This document shows positions 57,382 through 64,000 of a stretch of 64,000 nt of DNA, in pieces; the stretch's first letter is position 1; each line of letters starts with the position of its first letter. The position numbers were made by a program, and so were the translations under genes. The notes below the pieces were generated by a model. That model worked only from the letters and a program-made list of their open reading frames with translations, was not told where the DNA came from and did not search any database. The DNA lies in assembly GCA_030710605.1 (NCBI GenBank), contig CP092865.1, positions 35,799,194 through 35,863,193 of the forward strand, given 5' to 3'. The stretch comes from Cordylochernes scorpioides (lineage: Eukaryota > Arthropoda > Arachnida > Pseudoscorpiones > Chernetidae).

Positions 57382-57415
57382 CTGAAGATGGTAACAACGC
57401 TGTTACCGAAACGTC
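57382..57415 (+). ncRNA. Hammerhead-ribozyme-like motif, plus arm
   Basis: CTGAAGA (57382-57388), one unpaired T, stem II GGTAAC/GTTACC with a 6 nt loop (57390-57407), GAAAC (57408-57412) and GTC (57413-57415). This fits the hammerhead core CTGANGA-stem II-GAAA-stem III-NUH. Stem III would be only A-U and C-G with no loop, which can form only between two molecules, as reported for minimal PLE hammerheads. Stem I offers tgt/aca. Activity is untested. Confidence 0.6.
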
Positions 57416-57610
57416 ACACACTATTTATTTATTTGGATTTGGTCTTATTACCTTGTATTTATAATCTATAATCCAAATTGTGCCTTATCAAAGGTAAATA
57501 AGTAAATAATAGAGTCATTGCCCTTTAATGCAGCTATGTCTTAGGCAAGCTATAATTACCTAAAATATTCGAATAAGGAAAACTATATCTTTGGGCGAAT
57601 AGTTTCTTTA

Positions 57611-57810
57611 TTTTGAGGCCTTGAGTGCTTTTGAGCGAATTTTGCTTTTCAACGGGCAAATATAAAAACAAATGAAGAGAGAGGTCCCATTACAGTTTTA
57701 TTTCTTCTGTAATATAATCTGATACCCGTCCGATAACATCTCTCTTGATTTATTTTATGGCTTTGTCCGTTGAAGAGCAAATTTGCTCTGAAGCTTGCAA
57801 CGCCTCAAAG
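57611..57810. repeat. Second PLE-type inverted repeat with motif relics
   Basis: 57611-57668 and 57752-57810 are imperfect reverse complements (aggc … ttcaacgg; ccgttgaagagc … gcctcaaag). Each has a tgaagagcaa…tgaagcttgc block resembling a degraded hammerhead core. Confidence 0.6.
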
Positions 57811-59459
57811 TAAAAAAAATAAAATAGTTCACAAAGATCAAGTAGTTTTGTTTATGTATTTTCTCCTTGCAGTTGATGATCCGAAGGTCTTCTTCTCGTC
57901 GGTGGCTTCTTCCACTACGGCAAGTTCTCTACTCACCTCAACGTTCATAGAGGTGACAAATGGCACAGTGATATTATATAAAACTTTGAGTGTCAAATTG
58001 CGAATCATTCAATATAATTATACAAAAAAAAAACATACCTAGATCTGTGAAAAAGATTATAAATTTATTGAACAAAAACTTTGAAGAAATTTACAAATTA
58101 TTATAGAATTCATAGAAATAATTCTGCTGTCAGTGGTTAAAAATCAATAAAGTTGAAAAATTAGAAAGAGCCAAATGAATAAAATTAGGGTGATATAATA
58201 TTTAAAAAAAGTAAATATATGTGAAATTTTAAGGGTTAGTATTTTTATAATAGAACAGTAATAATAATGATGAATAAGAAAGAGAGAAATAAAGATAGGA
58301 AAAAATAATTTTAAAAATAAACAATAAAAATTAATGAATGTAAATAATAAGTAATCAAAGAATAGAATAAATGAAGACATTAAAGATATAAACAAATCGC
58401 AATCAACTTCAATTTTGTATACCTTTAATAATTTCATTTACTAAATTATTTGCTTACTTGATTATATATTTACACCCATTAATTTTGATTTTTCATTTAA
58501 AAAATATTCTTTCATATCCCTCTCTCTCATATTTATAAATTTATTTAACTATTATATTATAAAAATGTTAAACCATAAATTCCTCATATATTTACTTTTT
58601 TAAATAATAATATTATTCTCTTCAATTTTATTTATAATTATCCTTTTAATTATCAACTTTATTGAATTTTGACCAATAAAAGATTTGTTTTCAAGCTATC
58701 GATAAAAATTTTCAAATTGCTTTCAATTTTTTTTTTTTGGAAAATAATTTGTCATAAAGAGGGAACAATCTTTTGAAATATTTTATAAAATGAATATAAA
58801 ATCAGAAAAAGGATTTTATGATAAATAAATAAATAAAATTATCAAAGCATATATGCTTATCATCTATGGCTTGCCAAAAAATATATAAAGAGAATAAACG
58901 AGAATATACCATCAAGACCAATTTTATCGAATTTTCTGTAACTATCTTTTACAATCTATCCTAATATTTTGTTTAAAATACTCAATAAACGTTCGAAATT
59001 AAAATATGTTGTCAAAAGCCCTGAGAAACACTCCAAAAAATATATAATTGATTTAAACAATCTATCTTTAATATTATATTTGTAATTTGTTCACCTGCAT
59101 TGATCACAAATTAGTACTAAAACCCTAAAAAAAACTTTAATAGGCTTCAATTTTGAAATATCTTCAAATACAATCATGCATCTAGTCCCCAAATCTGTTT
59201 AGAAATTTTATATTTTAATTTTTGTGATAATATACCAACAATCCATTCTAATGGGAATTCCCCTCTTTCCATCTTTAGCTGATGTCGTCTTAAACTGTCT
59301 TAAAATCCTGATATATAAACGAAAGATTCAACACTAGTAAGTGCTGGGTAAGATATGTTAATGACGCGATGGCCATTGTAGCTTCAGACAATATTGAGAA
59401 TAGTTTGGCATTTTAAAATAGATTTCACCCTCTTTTAAACTTCACAGTTGAAAAAGAGT
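57811..59459. other. AT-rich region, no gene seen
   Basis: Very A/T-rich. Upstream PLE coding could be hidden here, but no RT motif is readable. Confidence 0.4.
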
Positions 59460-60212
59460 CAAGTTGCTTCCAATACCTTTATATATACCTTTCAAAAGGA
59501 AATTAAATAAGCTACAAACAGCTGTATATAGAAATCCCAGCAACTCAACAGTATATCTTCATGCCAACTCCTTTGGTCCTATCTCCCATAAAATTTCTTT
59601 TGTAAAACCTCTTAAGTGTTATTCACACATTGATGCACTGTGACAAGCTAAGGTATGGAGAACTGAACACTCTCAAAGAATAATTGACAGTCAAGGGATA
59701 CACTATTGTTACATTGATAAACATTCATTTAAAAACAAGTCTTTCTACTAAAGCTGATATTAAAAATAAGTGTATTGTGCCATATGGAGCCGGATCTGAA
59801 AAAAAAATAGCTCATATTTTTAGGGAAACTTTATATAACCACCATTTGTAAAAGAATGCCTCATCTTTTAAAACAATAGTGTTCGGAATAATTCTATCAA
59901 ACACAAGGAGAATATAGTAAACACAAAATATGTTGTGTATAGAATCACGTACAAAAACTGCAATGTCTCCTACATTGGAGAGACAGGCCGCTTCCTGGGG
60001 ACTAGACTCCAAGAACACAAATATTCTTGGAAATATGCAAAAGAAAGATTCGCCATGGTGGAGTACGTTCTTCAATCGGGATATCAGCCAGATTGGTGTA
60101 ATACATCTACTATCTACAGGGGCATCCATAACTCGCACCGAAGGAAGTTCCTGGAGGCCACACTATCAATGAAGGATCCAGCTAGTGTGAATAGATATGA
60201 AGGAATTCCTTA
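59460..60212 (+). pseudogene. Penelope-like element: RT end and GIY-YIG endonuclease
   Basis: 59500-59640, in broken frames, gives TAVYRNPSNSTVYLHANS and SFVKPL, the block following RT in PLEs. A damaged linker follows. The open frame 59935-60213 (92 codons), extended upstream to about 59925 (YVVYRI), contains the GIY-YIG core: VVYRIT … SYIGETGRFLGTRLQEH, then HRRKFLEA and NRYEG. The first GIY is VVY and the second YIG is intact. This endonuclease acts in target cleavage for PLE retrotransposition. The RT catalytic region is not found, so the element is dead. Confidence 0.88.
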
Positions 60213-60746
60213 ACCATATGCATCTCTTTTAACCTAGATTTTTGAAAATAATAATTGCACAGTCCACTTCATTTAATCAAACTTTTTATTTTTATATTCT
60301 TTTTTTCAAGCTTATCATTTACACTCATTGATTACTTTTCCCTTCTTTTTTATTCTCCATTTTATTAAAATGTTTTATCTTCCCTAATTCTATCTGTCTC
60401 TTGTACATTATAATTGTATTATTATTATTATTACAAAAAATGCCTTGAAATTCCATGTATACATTTTAAATACTTTTTAATTTATTAATTTTTATCCTTT
60501 TAATATATATATTTCGATTTTCTTATTTTATTGTTATTATTATTTATTTTATTTTGACCAATGACAAAGTTGTTTCCATGTGATCTAGACGTATTTGAAA
60601 AGTACTTTTATATTTATTGTGAAATAACTTTATAAATGAGGAACAATCTCTCGAAAAATTTTGAAATTTTGTTTTTCTCTCACTGATCCAGGTATCCTTT
60701 TTTATATTAAAATACTTCCACGAAATGTTTGCTTATTAAGCAGAAC
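60213..60746. other. AT-rich PLE 3' flank
   Basis: Between the GIY-YIG end and the next terminal motif; att trinucleotide runs at about 60417-60435. No gene. Confidence 0.5.
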
Positions 60747-60776
60747 CGCGAGCTTTCGAAATTTCGTTCTTCAATG
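60747..60776 (-). ncRNA. PLE terminal motif (degraded hammerhead-like)
   Basis: On minus: ttgaagaacg, hairpin cgaaa/tttcg, aaagctcgcgg. It lies about 530 bp downstream of the GIY-YIG stop, the expected place of the 3' terminal repeat. Confidence 0.4.
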
Positions 60777-61152
60777 AGTAGAATTACCCTTAGAGGGAAA
60801 ACACGGGTGAGCAGGCGAGATCATTGCATGTTACTGTATTGTTAAACAGGTTGTTGGAACTGTTCTTAGAAATAAAGATTTCAAGTGTAAATATTTATGA
60901 TTTGGTAGTTGTATATTACTCTATTGTTATACAAGCTCTAGAATATGTTGGAGCTGTTCTTGGAAAAAAATAATTCAAGTGTAAATATTTCTGATTTGGA
61001 AGTTGTATGTTACTGTAATGTCAGGTAGGTTATCTAGATTGAATTTATGGCTGGTGTTTGCATATATGTTGATATATGAGTGATCTGGGAGCCTTAGTTT
61101 TCATATAGTGTTTATGAAATAGATGTGAATCTCCTCGGTATTAGTTATATAA
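60777..61152. repeat. Diverged direct repeats in PLE tail
   Basis: gttactgtattgttaaacag, gttggaactgttcttagaaa and tcaagtgtaaatatttatga recur diverged at 60909-60995 and partly at 61008, a period of about 85 bp. Confidence 0.55.
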
Positions 61153-61670
61153 TGCAACAGGTCTCTCTCTGGGAATGAGTTTCTTTTCATTTTATTAGTG
61201 CTGTGGCGACTACACTTTGCTTAAGCGAGCGCGAACTGGGACAAAGCTCCACTACACACAGGGGGCAGTGGACGGCATCGGCAACCGCGAGCGTCAACCT
61301 GACTACGCATGCGCGCGGGACGTCATCAGAGACTCTGGCCATTCACGGGGTAAACATCTAGGCTTGCTCCAACGGTCGTTACTTCAACCGTTGCTTCTTT
61401 TCTATTTTTATATTTCTGGTTTTAAATAAATTAATTTTAATTATAATTTTATCCGCAGTCTTTCCACAAACCACACCAACACATCACGCAACAACCATCC
61501 TACAGTGCCTTCTTAAGCTTTCGATAATTTCCGCTCTTCTACAGGATTACAAAATGAACAATAATTAACGACTGTACTCCTATAAAAGAACGGAAATACC
61601 CGAAAGCTTGAGAATGCAATAATAAAATGAAAAGAAACTCATCTCCAGAAACCTGTTGCATTATTTAATA
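61153..61670. repeat. PLE terminal repeat pair, inverted, with nested solo LTR
   Basis: The minus arm (61153-61201 plus 61506-61560) and plus arm (61572-61670) share gagtttcttttcattttatt, aagctttcg and cctgtngaag-type sequence. The minus arm is split by the solo LTR. Confidence 0.8.
61202..61505 (+). mobile_element. Solo LTR nested in a PLE terminal repeat
   Basis: 304 bp, TGTGGCGACTAC … CATCCTACA, flanked by the 4 bp duplication gtgc (61198-61201, 61506-61509). The plus arm gives the uninterrupted site (attattgcattctcaag). An attttaaataaatta-like polyadenylation region lies in the second half. The GC-rich first half holds a frame of 70 codons with no domain. Confidence 0.88.
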
Positions 61671-62272
61671 AATATTGTGTTTATTTTATTTATATCGGGT
61701 TTTTATTTTCCTGAAGGTTTACCAACATAACCGGATTGGCGAGCACTCTAGACGTGATAATAAATATTTTGATTTTTTTGCAAGGGTTCTGGTTTAAGGT
61801 CGGTCTTTTGATAGGGGTTTTCAAAATTTTTATTTTTAGTTCTTGGGCTTCTAATGAAGATCTTAATCCGCATTTATTCAGTTCTAGTTCTATTTTTGCA
61901 TTTTTTGTCGTATGTTATGCAGTAATAAACACGTATGAATGATTCCACGCTCGATTGTTCTATTTCAATTACTCAAGGTAAAGGAAATATAAGGATTTAT
62001 TCAATCACTAATGATAAACACGAAGTCGTGTGAACTTCTGGTCACAATGCATTTGAACAAATATCCCTAAATTTGATCATAAAGTATATTTGATATAGGT
62101 GAATGCAATCATTGTTTCCACATTGAAGTTTATTTTTAAGGATGGATGTTGTCTCTGCCTCCTACTTAGGTCGGTCCACATACCCTGATAAATAAGAACC
62201 ACACGAAAAGTTAGATGAAAAATATTTCATAGAAATATTCCTTAATATTACTTATAGATAAACTAGCCGAAT
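61671..62272. other. No gene seen
   Basis: AT-rich; short frame 61736-61942 has no domain. Confidence 0.4.
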
Positions 62273-62525
62273 GACCCGGGCAACGCCCGGGGTTTACCCG
62301 ATTAAATGCTTTTATTCAAATACTATTCGTTACAATTATAAATTGGCGCCGTGGATGTCATTCTTGTATAATATATAAATGAGTTTTAAAAATTGTAAAA
62401 AAAAAAAATGCATCGGCCGGGAATCGAACCCGGGGCGCCCGCGTGGCAGGCGAGCATTCTACCACTGAACCAAAAGCAAACGGTGACAGAATTAAGAACG
62501 CATGACGCTGATAACTGTATATATT
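62273..62525 (-). mobile_element. tRNA-Gly-bearing Helitron, most complete copy
   Basis: On minus: tatacagttatcagcgtcat start, conserved gtcaccgtttg, tRNA-Gly body, T-run, 'attgtaacgaatag', then hairpin cccgggcgttgcccggg and CTAG at 62273-62276. About 253 bp. The start does not show the canonical TC, so either the family is Helentron-like or the exact 5' end is uncertain. Confidence 0.78.
62409..62474 (-). pseudogene. tRNA-Gly(GCC)-like pseudogene, copy 3
   Basis: Body identical in design to 567-631: GCC anticodon, intact B box and 3' acceptor strand, followed by T11, with the 5' acceptor strand replaced. Internal Pol III promoter elements appear intact, so transcription is possible although a tRNA product is not. 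Confidence 0.85.
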
Positions 62526-63009
62526 AATGTACTGCTTGTATTAGGTAGGATAGGTCAACGTGGTGTGACTATAGGAGTGCCGCAACATTTACAAAGTCCT
62601 TAAAACATATACTAAAACATCCCTTTAATTATTTTCCTATATATAATTATCATTGTGAATGTCAGTGAATGATTAATTAAATGATTTTATCACTGAATAA
62701 TATATTAATATCTCACTGAATCGAATTGACACCCGCTGCTGCTTGCTTTCATTGTTGTAAATAGATTTAACTGTGTAATAACTTCTATTTATTGATCAAT
62801 AAATCTTGGTTTATCTCAAATTTAACGACGCATCGTCCTCACTATACTGTGACAATATATATATGTAGTAATCAACGAATTGAACCTATTCATTTTGTGC
62901 TGTCTTCCTTTATTTCAATTATTATCCAATTGTACCACTCTGAGTCTCGAGATATATGTACTGTTGGTATATAACTCTTTCTGGGATAGAGGTGGATTGT
63001 TAGAATAAA
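62526..63009. other. AT-rich, no gene seen
   Basis: No recognisable element. Confidence 0.4.
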
Positions 63010-63024
63010 TAGAAAATAAGCTAT

Positions 63025-63068
63025 ATGGAACGCTTCACGATTTTGCGTGTCATCCTTGCGCAGGGGCC

Positions 63069-63108
<40 letters not shown>

Positions 63109-63128
63109 ACCGCCGAACAAGCGTGTAC
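63025..63128 (-). pseudogene. U6: U6 snRNA retrocopy with 15 bp target-site duplication
   Basis: Nearly full-length U6 on minus, including the 5' stem (gtac…gtac), ACAGAGA box, AGC triad and 3' end gcgttcca. It is flanked by a perfect agaaaataagctata repeat (63010-63024 and 63131-63145). It has no oligo-T terminator, and nothing upstream resembles a snRNA promoter, so it is a retroposed copy and not an active gene. Confidence 0.95.
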
Positions 63129-63171
63129 GAAGAAAATAAGCTATAATAATAACTATTAAAAATAAAAAAAG

Positions 63172-63290
63172 GCATATCCTAACCAGGAACCCATATGCTT
63201 TTCAGATAGCAGAGCGCCATCTAGTGGAACAGAAATCAACTAAATATTGATTTAGCCTGTTCTCTGATATTTGTTCAATCCAATATTCTA
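63172..63290 (+). repeat. Dispersed repeat 'ggcatatcc', third copy
   Basis: ggcatatcctaaccaggaac, agcgccatctagtggaa and tcaactaaa match 14130-14300 and 24865-25035. Confidence 0.7.
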
Positions 63291-64000
63291 TATAATACAT
63301 ATATTAATGACATCAATATTTTATATTTTCCCTATCGATGTTATCATAATAAAGAAATTAATTTCTATGCTAATTCATACAAAATATTTGCATATTGGCT
63401 ATATTTATTACATCCAATATCGCACCTATTAGTTCAAAGTTCAAAAATATGAAAAAAATATATATAATACGGATATATATACACAAAAATATTATGAAGG
63501 AAATATTCGAAATATTTTGAATTTATAAATAATAGTTTGGAAAACTTCACTAATATAAACAAAGATTTTTCTTGGCCGTTTTTACGTCAAAAGAAAAAAA
63601 AGGAAAAAGGGGAAACCCACGGCTTTAAATTTTTAAGACAATTTCCCTTCAATACTTTATGCATTTGAGTAATTCATCTTAGTTTAGTGTGGAAAAATGA
63701 GTGGAGAAAGTAATATATATATATTTCTGTATCTATAGAGTTTATCAATAAGCCAGACTTCATCAGGAGTTCTTTAATATTGTATAATGCGTCTGTAGAT
63801 TTATTATTTCTGTCACAATAAATTCTATGAGTATATATAATATAATAGTTTAATTTAATATAGAAAACTAATAAATAAATATATAAATATGATATATTAG
63901 ATTGTTAGACCTAATAATATTAGGTTTAGATATATCAAATGAAATTATTACCTTTTTTTCAAATTGAAGTAATATTTGAAGATTATAGAGGGGTGGGTAA
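63291..64000. other. AT-rich end of window, no gene seen
   Basis: Simple AT-rich sequence with ta-runs. Confidence 0.4.

Larger units (their letters stand above)
56915..57463. repeat. Large PLE-type inverted repeat (250 bp arms)
   Basis: Arms 56915-57165 and 57206-57463 are nearly perfect reverse complements around a 40 bp centre. Each arm has a hammerhead-like motif and 'aaaagcatgctgtgg'. Inverted or tandem terminal repeats are a known feature of Penelope-like elements. No PLE ORF lies between the arms. Confidence 0.88.

Noticed and set aside
83-62474. Three functional tRNA-Gly genes
   Set aside because: All lack a matching 5' acceptor strand and are embedded in the same repeat with near-identical flanks.
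933-63128. Active U6 snRNA genes
   Set aside because: Target-site duplications, 5' truncation of one copy, no T-run terminator and no recognisable promoter.

Overview
This is a gene-poor, AT-rich eukaryotic (metazoan) genomic window made almost entirely of repeats and transposable elements in various states of decay. No intact host protein-coding gene is convincingly visible. The mix points to an arthropod: R1-clade-like LINE reverse transcriptases, a young LTR retrotransposon (Ty3/gypsy-like), a BEL/Pao remnant, Penelope-like elements (PLEs) with GIY-YIG domains, a mariner transposase relic, many short non-autonomous Helitrons and two U6 snRNA retrocopies. This is inference and no species is claimed. 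Two runs of exactly 100 N (18153-18252 and 53172-53271) mark scaffold joins, so the window is three contigs.

The dominant structure is a giant inverted repeat. The left arm is about 685-18152 and the right arm about 21956-36446, separated by a 3.8 kb centre that includes the first N gap. The visible left arm ends exactly at that gap. Both arms share old elements: a Ty3/gypsy gag-protease-RT remnant, an R1-like LINE with a still-open RT frame, a SINE-like repeat and a PLE ribozyme-like motif. They differ by about 20 residues over about 300 RT codons and by arm-specific insertions. Left-only insertions are a U6 retrocopy (933-1028), a 2.3 kb PLE/histone-like block (8899-11222), a Helitron (14332-14971) and a solo LTR (15169-15419). 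Right-only insertions are a 200 bp element (34246-34445) and a SINE-like block (27937-28171). Several have an exact empty site in the other arm, which makes the pair a small natural record of insertion history.

The left-only block at 8899-11222 contains inverted PLE GIY-YIG tails, a head-to-head multimer of a 373 bp unit, and a recognisable histone H2B-like coding segment (about 10716-11030) with an open frame through the histone fold but no start codon.

Right of the palindrome (36447-45350) lie a mariner relic nested in a degraded copy of the 373 bp unit, a cluster of reverse-oriented Helitrons, a pogo/Tigger-like MITE, and two arrays of a 32 bp minisatellite within a roughly 1.1 kb tandem duplication. 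At 45354-51025 is a young LTR element with nearly identical 864 bp LTRs but an internally deleted pol. Beyond it are a BEL/Pao fragment, a second decayed R1-like LINE, an approximately 18-copy 72-73 bp minisatellite (54205-55523), and a PLE-rich zone (56915-61670) with large inverted repeats carrying hammerhead-ribozyme-like motifs and a solo LTR nested in a PLE terminal repeat. The right end has a tRNA-Gly-bearing Helitron and a U6 retrocopy with a perfect 15 bp target-site duplication.

The most unusual items are the giant palindrome, the tRNA-Gly-carrying Helitron family, the recurring hammerhead-like motifs in PLE repeats, and the H2B-like sequence embedded among PLE pieces.
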